From Myxococcales bacterium (GTDB lineage: Bacteria; Myxococcota_C; UBA6777), in contig JALTMC010000222.1 in the NCBI GenBank assembly GCA_027005175.1, positions 1 to 6,441 on the forward strand: a stretch of 6,441 nt of DNA, in the 5' to 3' direction. Below, one piece after another: positions 1-5,485 of the stretch. The position numbers and the translations under genes are program-made. The notes under the pieces are model-generated. The model searched no databases and had not been told where the DNA came from. It worked only from the letters and a program-made list of their open reading frames with translations. Every line of letters begins with the position of its first letter. Position 1 is the stretch's first letter.

Positions 1-46
1 TGTAGAGTATATTACAGTTTTTTCTCTTTGGCTTCCAGCAAGAAAT

Positions 47-371
47 TTGGTTCTCTTCCTATCCATCAATTGTCAAGGTTGTTGGATCAACGATCCTATG
101 AATGCATATCTCAATGGTTCAACACCTGAAGATATTATCGATATGTATCCATCTCTTGAGTTATCTGATGTATACGCTACCATCACATTCTATCTACGAC
201 ATCAAGATGAAGTCACAGCTTTTCTCCAAGATAGAAGAGAGACTTGCTAAAGAAATGCGCTTGGAAAATGAAAAGCGATCTCCTTCCTCTGGCTTACGCG
301 ATAAATTGCTTGCTCGACGTAGCCCATTGGAGAAACTGCGGCTCGGAGTCGTCGTGCAGCAAGAATCTTAA
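47..371 (+). pseudogene. DUF433-type antitoxin-like gene, frame-broken
   Basis: The frame from 47 to 250 encodes a stretch that reads like the core of a DUF433 domain: AYLNGSTPEDIIDMYPSLELSDVY, followed by ITFYLRHQDEVTAFL (residues about 20-58). This frame stops at 250. The family's usual C-terminal continuation, an acidic/basic helix then GLRDKLLARR, is found in the next frame (about 236-371, beginning EERLAKEMRLENEKR). The two halves join if one base is gained or two are lost in the purine run near 230-240. The N-terminal part (normally a GTRIPV-like segment) is also poor. A related VVGSTI segment lies in the other frame just before position 95, so a second break is possible. DUF433 proteins are commonly paired with a DUF5615 PIN-like toxin, but no such gene follows; instead a convergent gene overlaps the last four bases. 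I read this as a decaying antitoxin-like gene. A sequencing error is the alternative. Confidence 0.5.
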
Positions 372-1201
372 CCGTTGAGGTACTTATAGATGAGTTGTTT
401 GGCCTGATTGGCTCTTCTAAATTGTTTGGCCGCATAAGCCTGGATTTGAGGGTTATCATTAAATTGATCGGGATGGAACTGCTTGGCAAGTGCCCGATAA
501 GCTCGGTTTACCTCGTCTTTGGAAGCGTGGAGTTCAAGCCCAAACAACGAGTATGCTTGATGCAACTCTAACTTGGCTTGGGGATCGATAGAGATAGGTT
601 CCGGTGTAGGTTGGCTTTTTGATGTAGGTTGGCTTTTTGATGTAGGCTGGCTTTTTGATGTAGGCTGGCTTTTTGATGTAGGCTGGCTTTTTGGTGCTTC
701 TGTAGGAGGCTGCATCTCGGAGAGGTCTTGCATGGCGGCTTCGAACTTTTGTGCCATGAGCAAGCCTTCTGATAATGTTTGTTCTTGCGAGGTGTGGTTT
801 TTGAGGAATGAGAAGAGTCCTCCCAACAAAGATTCGTGTTTTGGGGAGGATTTTTTTTCTGTCTCAGGGTGGTGGCTAATGGCCCTTTCGTCACAAAATA
901 GATAATACCCTGAGACGACAGGTGAGCCCGGAGTCAGGCGGAGTTCCGTCTGCTTGTTTCTGATGTATTGTTTGACCATGGGATTGTCAAAGTCCACAAT
1001 CGAAAGACTCATGTGGCCCACAACCAATTCTGGATTGAACTGACTTTTACAGCAATGCACAAACAATTCTTTGTCAAAATCTACTGTTTGTGATGATTGA
1101 ATCTTAAGTAACTTGAATTTACTTTGGTGCATAAAGTCGTAGAACCCCATAAAGTCATTGATCTCTACAAGGTTCTTAAAGTTATCCTGCCGTGCTGTCA
1201 C
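368..1201 (-). CDS. J-domain protein with C-terminal J domain and SKSQPT repeat linker
   Basis: A 277-residue protein whose last ~65 residues (213-277) form a J domain. The HPD motif is at 243-245, inside AYRALAKQFHPDQF, so it should stimulate an Hsp70 (DnaK-type) ATPase. Residues 171-199 are a linker of near-identical SKSQPT hexapeptides encoded by an 18-bp tandem repeat. The N-terminal ~110 residues are not a family I can name. The pattern of a hydrophobic strand ending in CCKS (50-53), then SIVDFDNP (67-74), then a proline-containing strand SGYYLFCD (97-104) is loosely thioredoxin-like, which is a guess. There is no signal peptide or membrane segment, so it is not a typical DjlA; a cytoplasmic location is likely. 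The GTG start is chosen because GAGGAG lies 5 nt upstream. It is the second gene of a minus-strand operon, 36 nt after the DnaJ-like gene. It converges on, and overlaps by 4 bp, the DUF433 remnant. Confidence 0.85.
   Translation of the reverse strand: MTARQDNFKNLVEINDFMGFYDFMHQSKFKLLKIQSSQTVDFDKELFVHCCKSQFNPELVVGHMSLSIVDFDNPMVKQYIRNKQTELRLTPGSPVVSGYYLFCDERAISHHPETEKKSSPKHESLLGGLFSFLKNHTSQEQTLSEGLLMAQKFEAAMQDLSEMQPPTEAPKSQPTSKSQPTSKSQPTSKSQPTSKSQPTPEPISIDPQAKLELHQAYSLFGLELHASKDEVNRAYRALAKQFHPDQFNDNPQIQAYAAKQFRRANQAKQLIYKYLNG
606..695. repeat. 18-bp coding minisatellite, five units
   Basis: Five head-to-tail 18-bp units occupy 606-623, 624-641, 642-659, 660-677 and 678-695. The plus-strand unit is GTAGGYTGGCTTTTTGAT. 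The first two have T and the last three C at the sixth base, and the last unit ends GGT. Read on the minus strand each unit encodes SKSQPT, giving the linker between the N-terminal region and the J domain. Unit identity is so high that recent expansion or ongoing copy-number change is likely. Eighteen bases is a multiple of three, so gain or loss of units keeps the frame. Confidence 0.95.
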
Positions 1202-1206
1202 AAGTT

Positions 1207-1212
1207 CTCCTC
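1207..1212 (-). promoter_or_regulatory. Shine-Dalgarno supporting a GTG start
   Basis: GAGGAG on the minus strand sits 5 nt before the GTG at 1201-1199. It favours this start over the downstream ATG codons that encode MGFYDF and MHQSK. Confidence 0.75.
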
Positions 1213-1237
1213 AGCTCATCTCTGCTTTGTCATTTCT

Positions 1238-2245
1238 CTAGTCGAGAAGACCTTCGCGAACGTCTTTTTCATAATGTCCTTGCAGTTGCTCAAGAAGAGA
1301 GGCAACCTCTGGATCTTCGTTTTGGGGGATAACGATTTGTAGTTCTACGATCATATCGCCTGCAGGCTTCTTTTTGTGGGCAGCGATCCCTTTTTTACGC
1401 AAGCGTAATTTTTGGCCGCTTTGAGAACCCGGTGGGATGCGTAGATCCACAGATCCTGTTGGAGTTGGAACTTCCACACGAGTGCCCTTATAGGCTTCGA
1501 ATGCTGTGATGGGGAGGGTCAACAGCAAGTTGTTCTCGTCTCTTTTAAAGATGGGATGGTTACCAACACGAGGGCGTAGGATTAAATCGCCAGGTGGGCC
1601 ACCATTCTTTCCAGGATTGCCTTTGCGAGCGAGGCGAATTTTGGAGTGATTGTCGACGCCAGGGGGGATCGAGATGGTTAATACTTGAGAACCTGAACTG
1701 TTGGAGGGGACGGTAATCTCATGTTTTCCACCCAGAACGGCTTCCATGAAATCGATGGAGATCGTACGCTCCTTGTCGGTTCCTCGTTTGGGCTTTGGCT
1801 GTTGTGCTCCCCATGGGTTGCCGCCGCCACCGAAGCCACCGCCACCGAAGCCACCACGGCCTCCTCCTCCACTACGGCCTGTGAACATTTGGTCAAAGAG
1901 GCTGCTGAGATCAAACTCCATGCCGCCGCCGAAGCCTCCACCACCGTACGAGCCCCCAAAGGGATTTCCTTGACCCCATTGTTTGTATTGGCGAGCTTGG
2001 TCGGCATCAAAGCCTGAGCGAATTCCTGCGAGGCCGAACTCGTCATAGAGTTTGCGTTTCTCTTCATTCCCCAGGACTTCATAAGCGACAGAGATCTCTT
2101 TGAAGCGTTCTTCTGCCTTTGCGTCATCAGGGTTTCTGTCAGGATGATTTTCGCGTGCAAGTTTGCGGTACGATGATTTGATCTCATCAACGGAGGCGTT
2201 TTTCGATACACCCAAAATACGATAAAGGTCTTTTTCTTGTGCCAT
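1238..2245 (-). CDS. DnaJ/CbpA-like class II Hsp40 co-chaperone
   Basis: A 335-residue Hsp40 that should deliver unfolded clients to DnaK-type Hsp70 and stimulate its ATPase in the cytoplasm. Residues 5-70 are a full J domain with HPD at 34-36 and the helix IV motif YDEFG at 67-71. Residues about 92-145 are a very Gly/Phe-rich linker with an embedded MEFDLSSLFDQMF segment. Residues about 157-310 are the two beta-sandwich client-binding domains, with typical signatures such as SIPPGVDNHSKIRL and RIPPGSQSGQKLRLRKKG. The four CxxCxGxG zinc-finger repeats of true DnaJ are absent, so this is CbpA/class II type. The start is the ATG at 2245 because GGAGGAGG lies 7 nt upstream and the J domain begins right after. 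The frame stays open to 2395, but those 50 residues resemble nothing. It is the first gene of a minus-strand operon and is divergent from the sugar operon. Confidence 0.93.
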   Translation of the reverse strand: MAQEKDLYRILGVSKNASVDEIKSSYRKLARENHPDRNPDDAKAEERFKEISVAYEVLGNEEKRKLYDEFGLAGIRSGFDADQARQYKQWGQGNPFGGSYGGGGFGGGMEFDLSSLFDQMFTGRSGGGGRGGFGGGGFGGGGNPWGAQQPKPKRGTDKERTISIDFMEAVLGGKHEITVPSNSSGSQVLTISIPPGVDNHSKIRLARKGNPGKNGGPPGDLILRPRVGNHPIFKRDENNLLLTLPITAFEAYKGTRVEVPTPTGSVDLRIPPGSQSGQKLRLRKKGIAAHKKKPAGDMIVELQIVIPQNEDPEVASLLEQLQGHYEKDVREGLLD

Positions 2246-2252
2246 TTTCTTT

Positions 2253-2260
2253 CCTCCTCC
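2253..2260 (-). promoter_or_regulatory. Strong Shine-Dalgarno of the DnaJ-like gene
   Basis: GGAGGAGG on the minus strand, 7 nt before the ATG at 2245, fixes the start of the DnaJ-like gene. A small hairpin (CAGCA, 4-nt loop, TGCTG at 2262-2275) lies immediately upstream in the leader. Confidence 0.8.
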
Positions 2261-2332
2261 ACAGCAAGGCTGCTGAGCACATCCTTGTTTTACTGCATCA
2301 AACAAACCATGAGATTGGTTGAGGTGGAGACG

Positions 2333-2340
2333 CTTATATA
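2333..2340 (-). promoter_or_regulatory. Candidate -10 element for the chaperone operon
   Basis: On the minus strand TATATAAG (TATAAG matches TATAAT at 5 of 6 positions) lies about 90 nt before the DnaJ-like start. No good TTGACA-like -35 is found at the right distance; that place is taken by the palindrome at 2350-2367. Such an arrangement would suit a repressed, activated or alternative-sigma promoter. Sequence match only. Confidence 0.3.
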
Positions 2341-2349
2341 CAACACTGA

Positions 2350-2367
2350 CCGTCCCATGTGGGACGG
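2350..2367. promoter_or_regulatory. Perfect 8+8 bp palindrome, likely operator
   Basis: CCGTCCCA-TG-TGGGACGG has two perfectly complementary 8-bp arms around a 2-bp centre, in the non-coding stretch between divergent genes. It sits 9 bp upstream of the candidate -10 of the chaperone operon, so a dimeric regulator bound here would cover the -35 and spacer region. It is not the CIRCE/HrcA element (TTAGCACTC with a 9-bp spacer), and I cannot name the regulator. Confidence 0.55.
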
Positions 2368-2382
2368 ACAGATGATTGAAAG

Positions 2383-2412
2383 TTGAAGAACCCACTCGAT
2401 CTCTAGTAAAAG
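2383..2412 (+). promoter_or_regulatory. Weak candidate promoter for the sugar operon
   Basis: TTGAAG (2383-2388) and TAAAAG (2407-2412) with an 18-bp spacer are the best sigma70-like pair I find ahead of the dehydrogenase gene. Each hexamer matches its consensus at only about four positions, so this is tentative. Confidence 0.2.
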
Positions 2413-2431
2413 AAACCTTTGTTTTTTGCTG

Positions 2432-2454
2432 TTGAAAAGGACATCCCCTTTCAA
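2432..2454. repeat. Imperfect inverted repeat in the leader of the sugar operon
   Basis: TTGAAAAGG and CCCTTTCAA, separated by 5 nt, pair at eight of nine positions. The element lies about 40 bp before the dehydrogenase start. It could be a protein-binding site or an mRNA hairpin. There is no following T-run, so it is not a classical terminator. Confidence 0.35.
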
Positions 2455-2492
2455 AGCTTCCAAAACATAACTCTTACTTGCGGGATTGGCAA

Positions 2493-3473
2493 ATGAGCCG
2501 TCGTTGGAAAACAGTGATCTTGGGTTTGGGAAGTATGGGGAGTCATCATCTCCGTATTGTAAGTCAGTTGCAGGGATGCTTCGAGGTTGTTGGGATTTTT
2601 GACCCCAAAGAAGAGGTGTTACAGTCTCTGCGCTTGCAGTATGGTGTGCGAGCCTTTACTTCCGCAGAAGAAGCTTTTCAACACGCTGAAGTTGCGCTGA
2701 TTGCCACGCCAACAAGTATGCACTTTTCCTTGGCAATGCAGGCGATTGACGCGGGCTGTCATGTGTTTATTGAGAAGCCTATCGCGGCGACGGTTGCACA
2801 AGCGGAAAAGTTGGTAACATTGGCTCAGCAGCGTAAGATCAAAATCGGAGTAGGCCACACAGAGCGTTTTAATCCCTTGGTGGTTTGGTTGCTTGAGCGA
2901 CTAAGCCACGAGACGATCCTATCCATCAACATTGAGCGTGTGGGGCCACGTCCACCACGTGTTAAGGATGTGGGGATTATCACTGATTTGGCGGTTCATG
3001 ATCTCGATCTTATCTCCTATCTCAGTCAATCTCCTCTTGAGCAGGTTCGCTGTGTGGGAAATCGAACTTGTGGTGAGCACGAAGATGTGGCTCAGATCGT
3101 TGTCTCTACCTCCAATCATGTGGTGGGCTCGATTAACACAAACTGGCTGACCCCGTTTAAATCAAGGAAGCTCCATATTGCGACATCGGGAGCCTTTTTT
3201 GTGGGTGATCTGCTTCGGGGGCAGGCGAAAGTGTATGTGGGAGATCCATCCGATCTCAATCGTTACAATGTGGAAGCTCCATACATCCCTCATTGTGAAC
3301 CACTGCTCTCTCAGGCCAAGGCATTTTGTAAGATGCTAGAGGGAGAGAGAGGGAGTGGCACAGTGACGGGTGAGGAGGCCACTCAAGTGTTGTACTGGGT
3401 CGAGTGCTGTTTGAAGGACCTGCGCGAACCATCGGAGTTTTCAGGAGCAATAATGGTTGGAGGAAAAGAATGA
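2493..3473 (+). CDS. Gfo/Idh/MocA dehydrogenase, probably UDP-N-acetyl-sugar 3-dehydrogenase
   Basis: A 326-residue NAD(P)-dependent oxidoreductase. The Rossmann nucleotide-binding loop GLGSMG is at 11-16 in the TVILGLGSMGSHHL strand-turn-helix. The family signature HVFIEKPIA is at 90-98 with Lys95. GVGHTERFNP is at 119-128 and DLAVHDLDL at 165-173, with His169 in the place of the usual catalytic histidine. The GHxERFNP motif recalls the WbpB/WlbA/GnnA-like subgroup that oxidises C3 of UDP-GlcNAc or its uronic acid. The context supports this: a sugar aminotransferase follows with an ATGA overlap and an acyltransferase lies further down. The exact sugar substrate cannot be read from sequence. 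The ATG at 2493 is preferred over the TTG at 2478 because a modest GGGA sits about 8 nt upstream of the ATG and nothing useful precedes the TTG. Confidence 0.9.
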   Translation: MSRRWKTVILGLGSMGSHHLRIVSQLQGCFEVVGIFDPKEEVLQSLRLQYGVRAFTSAEEAFQHAEVALIATPTSMHFSLAMQAIDAGCHVFIEKPIAATVAQAEKLVTLAQQRKIKIGVGHTERFNPLVVWLLERLSHETILSINIERVGPRPPRVKDVGIITDLAVHDLDLISYLSQSPLEQVRCVGNRTCGEHEDVAQIVVSTSNHVVGSINTNWLTPFKSRKLHIATSGAFFVGDLLRGQAKVYVGDPSDLNRYNVEAPYIPHCEPLLSQAKAFCKMLEGERGSGTVTGEEATQVLYWVECCLKDLREPSEFSGAIMVGGKE

Positions 3474-4552
3474 TTCCCATGGCACGCCCGGTGATTGAGG
3501 AGCTTGATGTCGAAGCCGTGACCCGAACCTTATACAGTGGATACTGGGCTTCAGGGCCTGAAGTTCGTGCCTTTGAAGCGGAGTTTGCTGCTTACCTTGG
3601 GGTCCGGCATGCGATCGCAGTAACCAACGGAACCGTTGCTTTGCATACTGCTTTGCTTGGTCTGGGCCTTCAGCCTGGAGACAAGGTTTTGACCACTCCC
3701 TTTACATTTATTGCGACCAGCAATTCCATCCTGCATTGTCAGGCTCAGCCTGTCTTTGTAGACATCGACCCCACTACCTTTTTACTCGATCTCAATGCTG
3801 TAGAGCAGGCCCTCTCCCAGCATCCAATCAAGGCTGTCGTGGTTGTACATCTGTTTGGACAAATGTGTGATGTCCTTCGTTTGCGGCAGCTCTGTAAACA
3901 AGCAGATGTCTCTTTGATAGAAGATTGTGCTCAATCACATGGTGCGACTTACAAAGGGAAACAGGCGGGGACTGTGGGTGATGTGGGTACTTTCTCATTT
4001 TATGCGACAAAGAATTTACCTGTTGGGGAAGGTGGGATGGTTACAACGCATGACGATGCTCTTGCTGCACGGATGCGTTGCCTCATCAACCACGGGCGAA
4101 CGGGCGGTTATGAGCACGCTTTTGTGGGCTATAACTACCGCTTGACCGATGTTCTTGCCGCCTTGGGACGAACCCAACTGGCCCGTTTGAGTGAAGGCAA
4201 TCACAGACGAATGGCGATCGCTACGCGGTATCGTGAGGGGATTCAAAACCCCTTCTTAAAACATCCTTTTGTACTCAAAGAGGCTGGTCATGTCTTTCAT
4301 CAGTACACGTTGCGATGCAGACATCGCAGCTTGTTGCAGGAGCACCTTCGACTGCGTGGCATAAGCTCGGCAGTGATCTATCCCATGTTGAGTTACCAAC
4401 AGAAAGCATATATCGCATTGGGCCTGGATGGCTTTCACTGTCCACATGCGGAACAGATCACTGGTGAGGTCCTCTCTATCCCGATCTATCCTTCCCTCCG
4501 TGATGAAGAAGTTGAGCAAATCATATCGGCTTGCCAGGAGTTTTCACTCTAG
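3470..4552 (+). CDS. DegT/DnrJ/EryC1/StrS PLP-dependent sugar aminotransferase
   Basis: A 360-residue, full-length aminotransferase that would convert the 3-keto UDP-sugar from the preceding enzyme to a 3-amino sugar, usually with glutamate as donor. Visible hallmarks: MARPVIEELDVEAV at the start, SGYWASGPEVRAFEAEFA (23-40), the phosphate-binding AVTNGTVALHTAL (50-62), TTPFTFIATSNSIL (75-88), EDCAQSHGA (151-159, Asp152 for the PLP ring nitrogen), and FSFYATKNLPVGEGGM (175-190) with the Schiff-base lysine at 181. The GYNYRLTDVLAALG segment (220-233) is also typical. This is the WbpE/GnnB/WlbC type by context. The start is the ATG at 3470, with GGAGG 6 nt upstream; it overlaps the dehydrogenase stop as ATGA, implying translational coupling. 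Two GCGATCGC octamers fall within the gene. Confidence 0.93.
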   Translation: MIPMARPVIEELDVEAVTRTLYSGYWASGPEVRAFEAEFAAYLGVRHAIAVTNGTVALHTALLGLGLQPGDKVLTTPFTFIATSNSILHCQAQPVFVDIDPTTFLLDLNAVEQALSQHPIKAVVVVHLFGQMCDVLRLRQLCKQADVSLIEDCAQSHGATYKGKQAGTVGDVGTFSFYATKNLPVGEGGMVTTHDDALAARMRCLINHGRTGGYEHAFVGYNYRLTDVLAALGRTQLARLSEGNHRRMAIATRYREGIQNPFLKHPFVLKEAGHVFHQYTLRCRHRSLLQEHLRLRGISSAVIYPMLSYQQKAYIALGLDGFHCPHAEQITGEVLSIPIYPSLRDEEVEQIISACQEFSL

Positions 4553-4566
4553 CTTGTGTTGTTTTC

Positions 4567-4758
4567 CTTGTACCTTGGAGTGATGGGTAAGGTTTTTGTA
4601 TTGTTATTCTTCTTGAAAATCTTGGGTGAAATGTTGGTGTTGCTGTGCCTTTGAAGAATGTTGGATAAGATGTTGCTATGCTTGTGATCTTGGAGGACTT
4701 TGGGTAGGTTTTTTCTAGGCTTGTGCCTTTGAAGAGTGTTGGATAGGAGATTGAGAGT
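4567..4758. repeat. Degenerate ~39-bp tandem repeats, five units
   Basis: Between the aminotransferase and the acyltransferase the plus strand is strikingly T- and G-rich and made of five diverged units: about 4567-4602, 4603-4641, 4642-4680, 4681-4719 and 4720-4758. Units begin near CTTGTGCC, continue TTTGAAGAATGTTGGATAAG, and end in a T/G-rich tail. Units 3 and 5 share CTTTGAAG, then AATGTTGGATA or AGTGTTGGATA. The last unit carries the AGGAGA likely used to translate the next gene. On the minus strand the array is open and would read as 13-residue repeats of the type SYPTLFKGT and SYPTFFKGT, but I do not call a gene there. Confidence 0.65.
4745..4750 (+). promoter_or_regulatory. Probable Shine-Dalgarno of the acyltransferase
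   Basis: AGGAGA lies 9 nt before the TTG at 4760 and is the best ribosome-binding match near the gene's 5' end. It falls inside the last tandem-repeat unit. The alternative GTG at 4736 has only GAAGA directly abutting it. Confidence 0.45.
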
Positions 4759-4759
4759 T

Positions 4760-5395
4760 TTGCGTACATACCCGGATTCTTTTGTGAGTTTGATTCAAAA
4801 GGGACTTCTTTTTATCGGTGAAAATACAACGATTGAAGACAATGTAGAGTTATGTCACCCGACGCGGGCCGGTGAGCAGTTGCCGGTTGTTCTTGGTCGC
4901 GATTGTTTGGTTCGTTCTGGGACTGTGCTTTACAGCGGTGTTCATCTTGGAGACGGCTCACAGACGGGTCATCGTGTGATGATCCGAGAAAATAGTCGCA
5001 TTGGACAGCGTTCTGTGGTAGGTACGGGCGCGGTTGTTGAGTTTGGAACCACTGTGGGCGAGCATGTGATGATTGAGACGCAGGCATATGTGACGGCCAA
5101 TATGGTTGTGGAAGACTATGTTTTCCTTGGGCCTTGTGTGGTGACGACCAACGATAAGCGAATGCTCTGGCGTAGGAATGGAGCCAATCAGTTTCTTCAG
5201 GGACCCACCTTGTGTCGTGGGTGTCGTATTGGAGGGGGATCTGTTTTGTTGCCTGGGATCACGATCGGTCGTGATGCGATGGTGGGTGCTGGGTCTGTGG
5301 TGACAAGAGATGTTCCTCCTGGAAAACTTGCATTTGGCAACCCTGCACGGATCATGGGAGATGTCTCCGAACAGGAATCTATTTTTACGGGTTGA
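4760..5395 (+). CDS. Left-handed beta-helix (hexapeptide) sugar N-acyltransferase
   Basis: About 211 residues, mostly hexapeptide repeats of the [LIV]Gxxxx type: for example FIGENTTIEDNVEL near the start, VHLGDGSQTGHRVMIREN (61-78), and IGGGSVLLPGITIGRDAMVGAGSVVTRDVPP (157-187). It ends in the conserved AFGNPARIMG. His71 in QTGHRV is a good candidate general base. TTNDK (129-133) marks the loop seen in WbpD-like and related N-acetyltransferases. It should transfer an acetyl (or other acyl) group to the 3-amino group made by the upstream aminotransferase, completing a 2,3-diacylamido UDP-sugar; it would act as a trimer in the cytoplasm. It follows the aminotransferase by about 200 bp of repeats. 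The start is uncertain: the TTG at 4760 with AGGAGA is preferred, while the GTG at 4736 would add eight residues encoded within the repeat array. Confidence 0.88.
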   Translation: MRTYPDSFVSLIQKGLLFIGENTTIEDNVELCHPTRAGEQLPVVLGRDCLVRSGTVLYSGVHLGDGSQTGHRVMIRENSRIGQRSVVGTGAVVEFGTTVGEHVMIETQAYVTANMVVEDYVFLGPCVVTTNDKRMLWRRNGANQFLQGPTLCRGCRIGGGSVLLPGITIGRDAMVGAGSVVTRDVPPGKLAFGNPARIMGDVSEQESIFTG

Positions 5396-5441
5396 TGAGC
5401 TTTCCTCTGTCCTTTTTTCTTGTGTGAACAGGTGTTGTGTA

Positions 5442-5467
5442 TTGACAGCCCATAGAAAGGCTGTTAG
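5442..5467 (+). promoter_or_regulatory. Consensus -35 (TTGACA) embedded in a hairpin
   Basis: TTGACA (5442-5447) is a perfect -35 hexamer. The same bases form the left arm of a stem: ACAGCC (5445-5450), an 8-nt loop, and GGCTGT (5459-5464), extended by weak pairs. At a 17-bp spacing the -10 would be TAGGAG (5465-5470), a poor match. It may be the promoter of the ATPase gene with an overlapping operator, or a weak terminator for the sugar operon, although the following T-run is only four bases. Confidence 0.3.
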
Positions 5468-5485
5468 GAGTTTTAGGATAGATCC

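Noticed and set aside
573-905. Plus-strand frame with GWLFDV repeats
   Set aside because: It is the antisense reading of the 18-bp repeats in the J-protein gene. The repeat makes any frame look periodic, and it has no ribosome site or family resemblance.
1820-1960. Plus-strand proline-rich frames opposite the Gly/Phe region
   Set aside because: They are the antisense of the GGFGGGG-coding stretch, so the low complexity comes from the DnaJ-like linker.
2246-2330. Pairing of CTCCACC in the leader with the DnaJ-like Shine-Dalgarno as a thermometer
   Set aside because: Only six pairs form, around an A-A mismatch, and the upstream segment would lie at or before the start site implied by the candidate -10.
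2246-2395. In-frame 50-residue N-terminal extension of the DnaJ-like gene
   Set aside because: The frame is open, but the residues resemble no J-protein extension. The strong Shine-Dalgarno and the J-domain start both point to the ATG at 2245, and the region holds the palindrome and a possible promoter.
4521-4769. Minus-strand 82-codon frame with 13-residue repeats (SYPTLFKGT type)
   Set aside because: The open frame is expected from the T/G-rich repeat array on the other strand. It runs into the aminotransferase gene and across the acyltransferase start, with no clear ribosome site. It is kept only as part of the repeat finding.
5396-5470. Rho-independent terminator after the acyltransferase
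   Set aside because: The T-run at 5412-5418 has no preceding stem, and the hairpin at 5442-5467 is followed by only four Ts after a gap.
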